A DNA stretch of 64,000 bases from Methylibium sp965279545 (GTDB lineage Bacteria > Pseudomonadota > Gammaproteobacteria > Burkholderiales > Burkholderiaceae_C), in NCBI RefSeq assembly GCF_965279545.1, contig NZ_OZ257250.1, forward strand, positions 4,154,001 to 4,218,000, written 5' to 3'. Position 1 is the first letter of the stretch; the number at the start of each line of letters is the position of its first letter. The notes beneath the pieces were generated by a model, which ran no database searches, was not told the DNA's origin, and worked only from the letters and a program-made list of their open reading frames with translations. Of this stretch, positions 49,845 to 58,700 are shown piece by piece. Position numbers and translations under genes: made by a program.

Positions 49845-52800
49845 ATGTCTAACGGTCAACGCCCCCCCGGCGTGATCCGCATCCGCGGCGCACGCCAGCA
49901 CAACCTGAAGAACCTCGACCTCGATTTGCACACCGGCGAGCTGACGGTCGTCACGGGGCCCAGCGGCTCGGGCAAGTCCAGCCTGGTGTTCGACACGCTG
50001 TATGCCGAGGGGCAGCGCCGCTACGTCGAGACCTTCAGCGCCTATGCGCGCCAGTTCCTCGACCGCATGGACCGCCCGGCGGTCGACCATGTGGAGGGCG
50101 TGCCGCCGGCCATCGCGATCGACCAGACCAACCCGGTGCGCACCTCGCGCTCCACGGTCGGCACGATGACGGAGCTGAACGACCACCTGAAGCTGCTGTT
50201 CGCGCGCGCCGCGCAGCTGTTCGATCGCCAGACCGCGAAGCCGGTGCGCGAGGACGATCCGGAGTCGATCTACCGCGAGCTGCAGCAGCGCGCCGCGCCC
50301 GGCCAGCGCCTCGTGGTCACCTTCCCGGTCGAGCTGCCGGCCAGCGCGACCGCGGCCGATGTCGAGCAATGGCTCGCCGCCAGCGGCTACACGCGCGTGC
50401 AGGCCGAACGCGAGATCGCGACAACGACCGGCCCGCGCAAGCTGCTCGACGTGGTGGCCGACCGCTTCCGGCTCGACGGCACCGAGAAGTCGCGCGTGAT
50501 CGAGGCGCTGGAGGTGTCGCTCAAGCGTGGCGGCGGGCGCGTCAATGTGTACGCATCGACCCCCTCTCCCGCAGGGGCGGGAGAGGGCAGGGGTGAGGGT
50601 GGGACCGACCCCTCACCCCAACCCTCTCCCCGAGGGGGCGAGGGAGAAGGCGCGCTCTGGCGCTTCAGCCAGGGCCTGCACAGCCCCGACAGCGAGCTGC
50701 GCTACAGCCACCCGCAGCCGTCGATGTTCTCGTTCAACTCGGCCTTCGGCGCCTGCGAGACCTGCCGCGGCTTCGGCCGCGTGATCGGCGTCGACTGGGG
50801 GCTGGTGATGCCGGATCACCGCAAGACGCTGCGCACCGGCGCCGTCAAGACCATCCAGACGCCGGCGTGGAAGGAGATCCAGGCCGACCTGTTGAAGTAC
50901 GCCGGCGAGGCCGGCATCCCGCGCGACACCGCCTGGAGCCAGCTCAGCGACGCGCAGCGCGACTGGGTGCTCGACGGCACGCCCAACTGGAAGGGCAGCT
51001 GGAACAAGCAGTGGTACGGCATCAAGCGTTTCTTCGAGTACCTGGAGAGCAAGGCCTACAAGATGCACATCCGCGTGCTCTTGTCCAAGTACCGCAGCTA
51101 CACGCCGTGCCCGGCCTGCGGCGGCGCGCGCCTGAAGCTGGAGTCGCTGCAGTGGCGCATCGGCACGAAGGAGGGCGCCGATGCGGCACTGCCGGCGGCC
51201 CAGCGTTTCCTGCCGGTCGGCGTGGCCTGGTCGCGCGATCAGCTGGAGGCGCTGCCGGGCCTGAGCCTGCACGACCTGATGCTGCTGCCGATCGAGCGGC
51301 TGCGGCGCTTCTTCGACGACCTGACGCTGCCGAGCACCATGCTCGACGACGCGCTGGAACTGCTGCAGGGCGAGGTGCGCACGCGGCTCAAGTATTTGTG
51401 CGACGTCGGCATCGGCTACCTCACGCTCGACCGCCAGAGCCGCACGCTGAGCGGCGGCGAGGTGCAGCGCATCAACCTCACCACCGCGCTCGGCACCTCG
51501 CTGGTCAACACGCTGTTCGTGCTGGACGAACCGTCGATCGGCCTGCACCCGCGCGACATGAACCGCATCGTGCAGGCCATGCACCGCCTGCGCGACGCCG
51601 GCAACACGCTGGTGGTGGTGGAGCACGACCCGGCCGTGATGCTGGCCGCCGACCGCGTGCTCGACATGGGCCCCGGCCCCGGCACCCAGGGCGGACGCAT
51701 CGTGTTCGACGGCACGCCCGAGGACCTCAAGCGCGCCGACACGATGACCGGCGCCTACCTCGGCGCGCGCCGCAGCATCGGCCTGGGGCTCAAGCGCCTG
51801 GTGACCGACGGCACGCCGCGCCTCATCGTCGAGGGCGCGCGCGAGCACAACCTGCGCGGCATCACGGTCGAGTTCCCGCTGCAGCGCCTGGTGGTGGTGA
51901 CCGGTGTGTCCGGCTCGGGCAAGAGCACGCTGATCCAGGACCTGCTGTTCCCGGCGCTGGCGCGCCACTTCGGCAAGGCCACCGAGACACCGGGCGCACA
52001 CGACCGCCTGCTCGGCGCCGACTGGCTCAGCGACGCGGTGTTCGTCGACCAGAGCCCGATCGGCAAGACCGCGCGCTCCAACCCGGCCAGCTACGTCGGC
52101 GCTTTCGATACCCTGCGCACCATCTTTGCCGACTCGGCGCTGGCGCGCCAGCGCGGCTACGGCCCGGGCATGTTCAGCTTCAATGCCGGCGACGGCCGCT
52201 GCCCGACCTGCGGCGGCTCGGGCTTCGAGCACGTGGAGATGCAGTTCCTCTCCGACGTCTACCTGCGCTGCCCCGACTGCGACGGCAAGCGCTTCCGCGC
52301 CGAACTGCTGGAGGTGAAGGTCCAGCGCGGTGGCAAGTCCTTCGACGTGAGCGAGGTGCTGGACCTGACCATCGCCGATGCGGTGCGCTACTTCGCCGAC
52401 GACCGCGAGGTGCTGCGTGCGCTGCAGCCGCTGGCCGACGTGGGCCTCGACTACGTGAAGCTCGGCCAGCCGGTGCCGACGCTCAGCGGCGGCGAGGCGC
52501 AGCGCCTGAAGCTGGCCGGCTTCCTGGCCGAGGCGGCCAAGAGCGGCAGCTCCTCGCGCCAGGCGGTGGCGAAGAAGGGCACGCTGTTCCTGTTCGACGA
52601 GCCGACCACCGGCCTGCACTTCGACGACATCGCCAAGCTGATGCGTGCCTTCCGCAAGCTGCTGGAGGCCGGTCATTCGCTGCTGGTGATCGAGCACAAC
52701 CTCGACGTGATCCGCGCCGCCGACTGGCTGGTCGACCTGGGGCCCGAGGGTGGCGAGGCCGGCGGTGAGCTGGTGTGCTTCGGCACGCCCGACGACGTGA

Positions 52801-55748
52801 AGCTGCACCCCACCTCGCACACCGGTGCGGCGCTGCGCGACTACGAGCAGAGCCTCGGGCACGGCGGCCTCGCGGTCGAGGAGGGGCTGCCGCTGCAGTC
52901 GCTGCTGACCGAGGCGCGACGCGCTCGGCGCGAGCGCGAGGCCGGCGGCGCGGCCAACGCGATCCAGATCGTCAACGCCCGCGAGCACAACCTCAAGGGC
53001 CTGTCGGTCGACATCCCGCGCGGCAAGTTCAGCGTCGTCACCGGCGTCTCCGGTTCGGGCAAGAGCACGCTGGCCTTCGACATCCTCTTCAATGAGGGCC
53101 AGCGCCGCTATCTCGAGAGCCTCAATGCCTACGCGCGCAGCATCGTGCAGCCGGCCGGCCGGCCGGAGGTCGACGCGGTGTATGGCATCCCGCCCACGGT
53201 CGCGATCGAGCAGCGCCTGAGCCGCGGCGGCCGCAAGAGCACCGTCGCGACCACGACCGAGGTCTATCACTTCCTGCGCCTGCTCTACGTCAAGCTCGGC
53301 ACGCAGTACTGCCCCAAGTGCACGGCAGACGCCAGCGTGGCGGTGCGGCCGCAGACGCCGGAGTCGATCGCCGCGCAGCTGCTGCGCGATTACAAGGGCC
53401 AGCACATCGGCCTGCTCGCGCCGCTGGTGGTGAACCGCAAGGGCGTCTATACCGACCTCGCGAAGTGGGCCGCGCAGCGCGGGCACACCCACCTGCGGGT
53501 CGACGGCGAGTTCCTGAAGACCTCGCCGTGGCCGCGCATCGACCGCTTCAAGGAGCACACGCTCGAGCTGCCGGTCGGGGACATCGTCGTCACGCCCGAC
53601 AACGAGGCCGAACTGCGTGCGCTGCTCGCGAAGACGCTGGAGCTCGGCAAGGGCGTCGTGCACCTGCTGGGGCCGCTCGACGGCCTGAGGGCGGCGATGG
53701 CGGCCGGCGCGCCGACGCACCGCATCGGCCGCGTCAAGGTGTTCTCCACCAAGCGCGCCTGCCCCGCCTGCGGCACCAGCTACCCGGAGCTGGACCCGCG
53801 CATGTTCTCGTACAACAGCAAGCACGGCTGGTGCCCCGACTGCGTGGGCACCGGCCTCACGCTCACCCGTGAGCAGCGCAAGGCGCTCGACGATTCGGTG
53901 CGCGACGACGACACCGGTGGGCGCGAGAAGACCTTCGCCGAACCCGAGATCGAGGACGTGGCCGACGCGCCCTGTGGCAGCTGCCATGGTGCGCGCTTGA
54001 ACCCGGTCTCGCTGGCCGTGCGCTTCGGCCACGGGGCGGAGGGCGAGCAGTCGATTGCGCGGGTGGCGGCGCGCGCGGTCAACGACGCGCGCCGCTGGAT
54101 CGAGACGCAGAAGCTCGACGGCCGCGAGGCGACGATCGCACGCGACGTGATCGCCGAGATCCGCTCGCGGCTGAGCTTCCTCGACCAGGTCGGCCTCGGC
54201 TATCTGACGCTCGACCGCGCCGCGCCCACGCTGAGCGGCGGCGAGGCGCAGCGCATCCGCCTCGCGGCGCAGCTGGGCAGCAACCTGCAGGGCGTGTGCT
54301 ACGTGCTCGACGAGCCCACCATCGGGCTGCACCCACGCGACAACCGCGTGCTGCTCGACGCGCTGCACACCCTGGGCTCGCAGGGCAACACGCTGGTGGT
54401 GGTGGAGCACGACGAGGACACCATCCGCCGCGCCGACCACATCATCGACATCGGCCCTGGCGCCGGCAAGCGCGGCGGGCGGCTGGTGGCGCAGGGCACC
54501 GCCGCCGACCTGCTGCGCGCGCCCGAGTCGCTGACCGGCCGTCTGCTCGAGCACCCGATGCGTCACCCGCTGCAGGCGCGGCGGCCGGTAGCCCCTCACC
54601 CCAACCCTCTCCCCGCCAGCGGGGCGAGGGGGCCGGTTGCTCCCTCTCTCGCCGGGGCGGGAGAGGGTCGGGGTGAGGGTGGCGGCGACGCCTGGCTCAC
54701 GCTGCGCGGTGCCACGCTGCACAACCTGGCCGGTCTCGACGTCGGCGTGCCGGTCGGCCGGCTGGTCGCGGTGACCGGCGTGTCCGGCTCGGGCAAGAGC
54801 ACCGTCGCGCGCGACGTGCTGCTGGTCAACGTGCATGCGGCGGTGGCGATGAAGGCCACCAAGGCCGGCCGCGATGCGCTGGCCGCCGGCAAGCGACCGG
54901 CCTGGGTGGGTTGCAGCCAGCTCGAAGGCTTCGAGCCGATCGACCGCGTGCTCGAGGTCGACCAGACGCCGATCGGCAAGACGCCGCGCTCCTGCCCGGC
55001 CACCTACATCGGTTTCTGGGACACGATCCGCCGCCTCTTCACCGAGACGCTGGAGGCCAAGGCGCGCGGCTACGCCGCCGGTCGCTTCAGCTTCAACACC
55101 GGCGAGGGCCGCTGCCCGGGCTGCGAGGGGCAGGGCCTGCGCACCATCGAGATGGCCTTCCTGCCCGACGTGAAGGTGCCCTGCGACCTGTGCCACGGCG
55201 CGCGCTTCAACCCCGAGACGCTGGCCGTCACCTGGCGGGGAAAAAGCATCGGCGACGTGCTGCAGATGGAGGTGGACGAGGCGGTCGACTTCTTCGCGTC
55301 GATGCCGGCCATCGCCCACCCGCTGCAGTTGCTGAAGGACGTGGGCCTGGGCTACCTGACGCTGGGCCAGCCCTCGCCCACGCTGAGCGGCGGCGAGGCG
55401 CAGCGCATCAAGCTCGTCACCGAGCTCAGCAAGGTGCGCGACGACGTCACGCGGCGCGGCCAGAAGCCGCCGCACACGCTCTATGTGCTGGACGAGCCGA
55501 CGGTGGGCCTGCACATGGCCGATGTCGAGAAGCTGATCCGCGTGCTGCACCGGCTGGTCGACGGCGGCCACAGCGTGGTGGTGATCGAGCACGACCTCGA
55601 CGTCATCGCCGAGGCCGACTGGGTGCTCGACCTGGGCCCGGAAGGCGGCGCCGGCGGCGGCCGGGTGGTGGCGGCCGGCACGCCGGAGCAGGTGGTCGCC
55701 GCGGGCACGCACACCGGGGTGGCGCTGGCGCCGGTGCTGCAGCGGTGA
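49845..55748 (+). CDS. uvrA: Double-length UvrA-like excinuclease ABC subunit
   Basis: A 1967-residue protein, about twice a normal UvrA (about 940), made of two UvrA-like halves (1-1020 and 1035-1967). It has four ABC cassettes: Walker A motifs start at residues 38, 687, 1067 and 1645 (all SGSGKS), and four signature motifs LSGGE(V/A)QR are present. The second half keeps both zinc modules (CPACGTSYPELDPRMF with GWCPDCVG; CPGCEGQG with CDLCHGARF). In the first half the first CxxC of the UvrB-side module is missing (HSPDSELRYSHPQPSMFSFN in its place). Two REP-like palindromes are translated in frame (about 239-271 and 1583-1614). Double-length UvrA proteins are, to my knowledge, annotated in other Burkholderiales; whether this one replaces or supplements a standard UvrA cannot be told here. 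Confidence 0.93.
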   Translation: MSNGQRPPGVIRIRGARQHNLKNLDLDLHTGELTVVTGPSGSGKSSLVFDTLYAEGQRRYVETFSAYARQFLDRMDRPAVDHVEGVPPAIAIDQTNPVRTSRSTVGTMTELNDHLKLLFARAAQLFDRQTAKPVREDDPESIYRELQQRAAPGQRLVVTFPVELPASATAADVEQWLAASGYTRVQAEREIATTTGPRKLLDVVADRFRLDGTEKSRVIEALEVSLKRGGGRVNVYASTPSPAGAGEGRGEGGTDPSPQPSPRGGEGEGALWRFSQGLHSPDSELRYSHPQPSMFSFNSAFGACETCRGFGRVIGVDWGLVMPDHRKTLRTGAVKTIQTPAWKEIQADLLKYAGEAGIPRDTAWSQLSDAQRDWVLDGTPNWKGSWNKQWYGIKRFFEYLESKAYKMHIRVLLSKYRSYTPCPACGGARLKLESLQWRIGTKEGADAALPAAQRFLPVGVAWSRDQLEALPGLSLHDLMLLPIERLRRFFDDLTLPSTMLDDALELLQGEVRTRLKYLCDVGIGYLTLDRQSRTLSGGEVQRINLTTALGTSLVNTLFVLDEPSIGLHPRDMNRIVQAMHRLRDAGNTLVVVEHDPAVMLAADRVLDMGPGPGTQGGRIVFDGTPEDLKRADTMTGAYLGARRSIGLGLKRLVTDGTPRLIVEGAREHNLRGITVEFPLQRLVVVTGVSGSGKSTLIQDLLFPALARHFGKATETPGAHDRLLGADWLSDAVFVDQSPIGKTARSNPASYVGAFDTLRTIFADSALARQRGYGPGMFSFNAGDGRCPTCGGSGFEHVEMQFLSDVYLRCPDCDGKRFRAELLEVKVQRGGKSFDVSEVLDLTIADAVRYFADDREVLRALQPLADVGLDYVKLGQPVPTLSGGEAQRLKLAGFLAEAAKSGSSSRQAVAKKGTLFLFDEPTTGLHFDDIAKLMRAFRKLLEAGHSLLVIEHNLDVIRAADWLVDLGPEGGEAGGELVCFGTPDDVKLHPTSHTGAALRDYEQSLGHGGLAVEEGLPLQSLLTEARRARREREAGGAANAIQIVNAREHNLKGLSVDIPRGKFSVVTGVSGSGKSTLAFDILFNEGQRRYLESLNAYARSIVQPAGRPEVDAVYGIPPTVAIEQRLSRGGRKSTVATTTEVYHFLRLLYVKLGTQYCPKCTADASVAVRPQTPESIAAQLLRDYKGQHIGLLAPLVVNRKGVYTDLAKWAAQRGHTHLRVDGEFLKTSPWPRIDRFKEHTLELPVGDIVVTPDNEAELRALLAKTLELGKGVVHLLGPLDGLRAAMAAGAPTHRIGRVKVFSTKRACPACGTSYPELDPRMFSYNSKHGWCPDCVGTGLTLTREQRKALDDSVRDDDTGGREKTFAEPEIEDVADAPCGSCHGARLNPVSLAVRFGHGAEGEQSIARVAARAVNDARRWIETQKLDGREATIARDVIAEIRSRLSFLDQVGLGYLTLDRAAPTLSGGEAQRIRLAAQLGSNLQGVCYVLDEPTIGLHPRDNRVLLDALHTLGSQGNTLVVVEHDEDTIRRADHIIDIGPGAGKRGGRLVAQGTAADLLRAPESLTGRLLEHPMRHPLQARRPVAPHPNPLPASGARGPVAPSLAGAGEGRGEGGGDAWLTLRGATLHNLAGLDVGVPVGRLVAVTGVSGSGKSTVARDVLLVNVHAAVAMKATKAGRDALAAGKRPAWVGCSQLEGFEPIDRVLEVDQTPIGKTPRSCPATYIGFWDTIRRLFTETLEAKARGYAAGRFSFNTGEGRCPGCEGQGLRTIEMAFLPDVKVPCDLCHGARFNPETLAVTWRGKSIGDVLQMEVDEAVDFFASMPAIAHPLQLLKDVGLGYLTLGQPSPTLSGGEAQRIKLVTELSKVRDDVTRRGQKPPHTLYVLDEPTVGLHMADVEKLIRVLHRLVDGGHSVVVIEHDLDVIAEADWVLDLGPEGGAGGGRVVAAGTPEQVVAAGTHTGVALAPVLQR
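50559..50655. repeat. REP-like palindromic element inside uvrA (first)
   Basis: CCCTCTCCCG/CGGGAGAGGG (50562-50571/50578-50587) and GGGGTGAGGG/CCCTCACCCC (50590-50599/50610-50619) form two adjacent hairpins, followed by CCCTCTCCCCGAGGGGGCGAGGG. It is typical of dispersed intergenic palindromes in high-GC proteobacteria. Here it is in frame and encodes residues about 239-271 of UvrA, just before the zinc module. Confidence 0.85.
54591..54684. repeat. REP-like palindromic element inside uvrA (second)
   Basis: A 21-bp inverted repeat with one mismatch (54593-54613/54659-54679, beginning CCCTCACCCC) encloses a GC-rich centre. The sequence is clearly related to the element at 50559-50655 and is translated in frame (residues about 1583-1614), in the linker between the two ABC cassettes of the second half. 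Confidence 0.87.
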
Positions 55749-55834
55749 AGGCGGGTGCCGGGGCAACGCGCCAGTGGTGCGCCGCAGGACCGCCGCTGTT
55801 TCGCTGCACCGCCGCAATGCACCCTGTCGCCCGA

Positions 55835-55840
55835 TACACT
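55835..55840 (+). promoter_or_regulatory. Possible -10 element of minCDE
   Basis: TACACT in the context CCGATACACTGTGACC, 35 bases before the minC ATG in a 127-base gap after uvrA. No good -35 box. Confidence 0.35.
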
Positions 55841-55875
55841 GTGACCTTTGTCGCGTTCCACCCCCACCCCGCCCC

Positions 55876-56637
55876 ATGACCGTCGATCAGAGAACCGGCA
55901 GCTCCGCCGGTTTCGAGCTGAAGAGTGCCGCGCTGATGCTGGTCGCGGTGATCCTGAAGACCACCGACCTGGCTGCGCTGGCCCGGGCGCTGGACGAGCG
56001 CACCGCCGACACGCCCGGGCTCTTCGAACAGGATCCGGTCGCGATCGACCTGTCGCAGGTGCGCGAAGTGCAAGCGCCCATCGATTTCCCGAACCTGATC
56101 GAGCTGTTGCGCCAGCGCCAGATGCTGCCGCTGGCCGTGCGGGGTGGCAGCGACGAGCAGATGGCCGCGGCGCGGGCGGCCGGGCTCGTGGAGGCACCCG
56201 CCGGGGCCGGCCCGGCGCCGGCCCGCGCGCCGGCGCTGTCGCCGGTGCCCGCGTCGCCGGTCACGCTGACCGAGATCATCCGCGAGGTCCAGGTGGCGGC
56301 GCCCGGCACGATGCTCATCGACCGGCCGCTGCGCTCCGGCCAGCAGGTCTATGCCAAGGGCTGCGACCTCGTGGTGCTGGCGGCGGTCAACTTCGGCGCC
56401 GAGGTGATCGCCGACGGCAACATCCACGTCTATGGGCCGCTGCGCGGGCGCGCGATCGCCGGTGCCCGCGGCAACGCCGACGCGCGCATCTTCGCCACCT
56501 GCATGGAGCCGCAGCTGATCTCCATCGCGGGCACCTACCGCACCACCGAAACCCCCTTGCCCGCCGAGGTGCTGGGCAAACCGGCCCAGGTGAGGCTGGA
56601 GGGCGACAAGCTCCTGCTCGAGGCCTTGAAGGCCTGA
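55876..56637 (+). CDS. minC: Septum-site-determining protein MinC
   Basis: A 253-residue FtsZ-polymerisation inhibitor. The N-terminal domain (about 1-100) begins FELKSAALMLVAVILKT and contains AIDLSQVRE; an Ala/Pro-rich linker (about 108-128) follows. The C-terminal beta-helix (about 150-245) carries GDLVVLAAVNFGAEVIADG-like CDLVVLAAVNFGAEVIADGN, YGPLRGRAIAGARGN and ARIFATCMEPQLISIAG, which binds MinD. ATG 55876 fits the family start; upstream frame is non-coding. First of a minCDE operon, 30 bases before minD. Confidence 0.96.
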   Translation: MTVDQRTGSSAGFELKSAALMLVAVILKTTDLAALARALDERTADTPGLFEQDPVAIDLSQVREVQAPIDFPNLIELLRQRQMLPLAVRGGSDEQMAAARAAGLVEAPAGAGPAPARAPALSPVPASPVTLTEIIREVQVAAPGTMLIDRPLRSGQQVYAKGCDLVVLAAVNFGAEVIADGNIHVYGPLRGRAIAGARGNADARIFATCMEPQLISIAGTYRTTETPLPAEVLGKPAQVRLEGDKLLLEALKA

Positions 56638-56667
56638 AGCTCTATCTTCTGAAAGGATCTGCTACCG

Positions 56668-57483
56668 ATGGCCAGAATCATCGTCGTGACCTCCGGCAAG
56701 GGAGGCGTGGGCAAGACGACCACCAGCGCCAGCTTCGCGTCCGGCCTGGCGCTGCAGGGCCACAAGACGGCCGTGATCGACTTCGACGTCGGCCTGCGCA
56801 ACCTCGACCTGATCATGGGCTGCGAGCGCCGGGTGGTGTACGACCTCATCAACGTCATCCACAACGAAGCCAACCTGAACCAGGCGCTCATCAAGGACAA
56901 GCAGTGCGACGGCCTGTACGTGCTGGCCGCCTCGCAGACGCGCGACAAGGAAGCGCTGACCAAGGACGGCGTGGAGCGCGTGCTCAAGGACCTGGCCGAC
57001 ATGGGCTTCGAGTACATCGTCTGTGACTCGCCGGCCGGCATCGAGACCGGCGCGCTGATGGCGATGCACTTCGCCGACGAGGCGCTCGTCGTCACGAACC
57101 CGGAGGTCTCGTCGGTGCGCGACTCCGACCGCATCCTCGGCATGCTGTCGTCCAAGACCAAGCGGGCGATCGAGGGCAAGGAGCCCATCAAGGAGCACCT
57201 GCTGATCACGCGCTACAACCCGAGCCGGGTGGTGGGCGGGCAGATGCTGTCGCTCGACGACATCCAGGAGATCCTGCGCATCCCGCTGATCGGCGTGATC
57301 CCGGAGTCGGAGACGGTGCTCGACGCGTCGAACCAGGGGGTGCCGGCGATCTACATGCGCGGCACCAACGTCTCGGAAGCCTACAAGGACGTGGTGCGCC
57401 GCTTCCGCGGCGAGAACACCCCGATGCGCTTTGTCGACGCCGACCGCCCGGGTTTCCTCAAGCGCATGTTCGGAGGGAGGTAA
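56668..57483 (+). CDS. minD: Septum-site-determining ATPase MinD
   Basis: A 271-residue membrane-associated ATPase of the ParA/MinD family that recruits MinC and oscillates with MinE. The deviant Walker A SGKGGVGKTTTSA is at residues about 9-21, the Walker B region is YIVCDSPAGIE, and the C-terminal amphipathic targeting helix is FLKRMFGGR. Almost identical to MinD from other betaproteobacteria as far as I can recall. A short AAAGGA site precedes the ATG. Confidence 0.98.
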   Translation: MARIIVVTSGKGGVGKTTTSASFASGLALQGHKTAVIDFDVGLRNLDLIMGCERRVVYDLINVIHNEANLNQALIKDKQCDGLYVLAASQTRDKEALTKDGVERVLKDLADMGFEYIVCDSPAGIETGALMAMHFADEALVVTNPEVSSVRDSDRILGMLSSKTKRAIEGKEPIKEHLLITRYNPSRVVGGQMLSLDDIQEILRIPLIGVIPESETVLDASNQGVPAIYMRGTNVSEAYKDVVRRFRGENTPMRFVDADRPGFLKRMFGGR

Positions 57484-57487
57484 GACG

Positions 57488-57751
57488 ATGTCCCTGCTTT
57501 CCTTCCTGCTCGGAGAAAAGAAGAAGACTGCCAGCGTCGCCAAGGAGCGGCTGCAGATCATCCTGGCCCACGAGCGCAGCGGCCGCGGCAGCCGGCCCGA
57601 CTACCTGCCGGCGCTGCAGCGCGAGCTGGTGGCGGTGATCTCGAAGTACGTGTCGATCCGACCGGAAGACATCAAGGTCAACCTGCAGCGGCAGGACAAC
57701 CTCGAGGTGCTGGAGGTCAAGCTCGAACTGCCCGACGGTCTACGCGGCTAG
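57488..57751 (+). CDS. minE: Cell-division topological specificity factor MinE
   Basis: An 87-residue protein with the membrane/MinD-binding N-terminus (MSLLSFLLGEKKKTASVAKE) and anti-MinCD segment AKERLQIILAHERSG. The C-terminal topological domain contains LQRELVAVISKYVSI. The ATG at 57488 lies four bases after the minD stop, with GGGAGG overlapping the end of minD as ribosome site. Confidence 0.97.
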   Translation: MSLLSFLLGEKKKTASVAKERLQIILAHERSGRGSRPDYLPALQRELVAVISKYVSIRPEDIKVNLQRQDNLEVLEVKLELPDGLRG

Positions 57752-57781
57752 GGCCGCGGGATCACCCGGCGGGCCGCGCGG

Positions 57782-58465
57782 CTACTTCACGTACATCACG
57801 CGCATGCCCAGCAGCTTGCCGTCGACGCGGTCGAGCACGTTGACCGTGGCCTGGCGCGGCTTGAAGCCCTCGGGCAGCGGCACGCTGCCGCGCAGGCTCT
57901 CGTGGCTGCCCAGCGAAATGGCGACCGGCTTCAGGCTGACCGTGGTTTCGGTGCCGCGCGCGGAGGCGCCGGCCACGACGAACTGCAGCACGCCGGTCAG
58001 CGGCTTGCCCGCGGCCGCGCGTTCGCGCGTCAGGATCACGTCGTAGGCCAGCGCCGCACCGTCGGCGGTGAAGCGGCCCGCGCGCACCTCCACGGCCCCG
58101 CCGCGCGGGTCGGGCGGCAGCGAGGCCACCACGGCGGCGACGTCCTTGCGCAATTGCTCGGTGGTCCCGCGGCTGGTGGCCAGCTCGTCGGCCAGGCCCT
58201 TCCTGTCGGCGAGCGCGGCCTCGAGCCGCTTCGAGGTGTCGCCGAGTTCGCCCTGGAGCCGCTGGCGCTCGGCCTCGGCCTGCTCGAACGAGGCGCGCAG
58301 CGCCGTCGATGCGCTGGCCGACAGGCGCGGCGGCAGGTAGCGCTCCTGAACCAGCACGACACCCCCGGCGCCGAGCACGATGCCGGTCAGCAGCAGCACC
58401 AGCCAGCGGGGCAGGCGCCAGGACGAGCGCCTTCTTCCATAGGGATCGAATACGACAGGCTTCAT
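57782..58465 (-). CDS. Single-pass membrane protein with coiled coil, function unknown
   Basis: A 227-residue protein I cannot name with confidence (it resembles a family of betaproteobacterial DUF proteins). After a basic start (MKPVVFDPYGRRRSSWRLPR) comes one membrane helix (LVLLLTGIVLGAGGVVLV, about 22-40). A heptad-rich coiled coil follows (about 55-110, EQAEAERQRLQGELGDTSKR). The last part is a beta-rich C-terminal domain (about 125-227). That layout suggests a periplasmic domain tethered to the inner membrane. It converges with minE and is divergent from rlpA. ATG 58465 is chosen because the longer frame upstream runs through repeat-like DNA. Confidence 0.8.
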   Translation of the reverse strand: MKPVVFDPYGRRRSSWRLPRWLVLLLTGIVLGAGGVVLVQERYLPPRLSASASTALRASFEQAEAERQRLQGELGDTSKRLEAALADRKGLADELATSRGTTEQLRKDVAAVVASLPPDPRGGAVEVRAGRFTADGAALAYDVILTRERAAAGKPLTGVLQFVVAGASARGTETTVSLKPVAISLGSHESLRGSVPLPEGFKPRQATVNVLDRVDGKLLGMRVMYVK

Positions 58466-58550
58466 GGAGCGGACATCCGTGTTGTCAGTGCTGGTTGCAA
58501 GACCCAAAGAGTACAACCCCCCGGCGCAAGCGCTGCAACACGATGTCAGG

Positions 58551-58615
58551 CGGCCCGTGGCCTCGCCAGCAACGCGCGGTACAGGCAGGCGGCGGCTTCG
58601 TGACGGACTCGACGC
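58551..58615 (+). repeat. Degenerate fragment of the dispersed repeat
   Basis: About 65 bases (GTGGCCTCGCCAGCAACGCG, CGGTACAGGCAGGCGGCGG) match the interior of the right half of copies A and D (GGTGGCCTCGCTAGCACCGC in D) in the same orientation. Neither end nor inverted-repeat arm is present. It lies in the 235-base divergent region between the coiled-coil gene and rlpA. Confidence 0.6.
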
Positions 58616-58700
58616 AATGTGGCTCCGATCTGTGAGCGGGCGCACAAGCCTCACATCTTGAAACGCAAGCCGGTCCCGCCGTCCGCCGACAACAGCGGAC

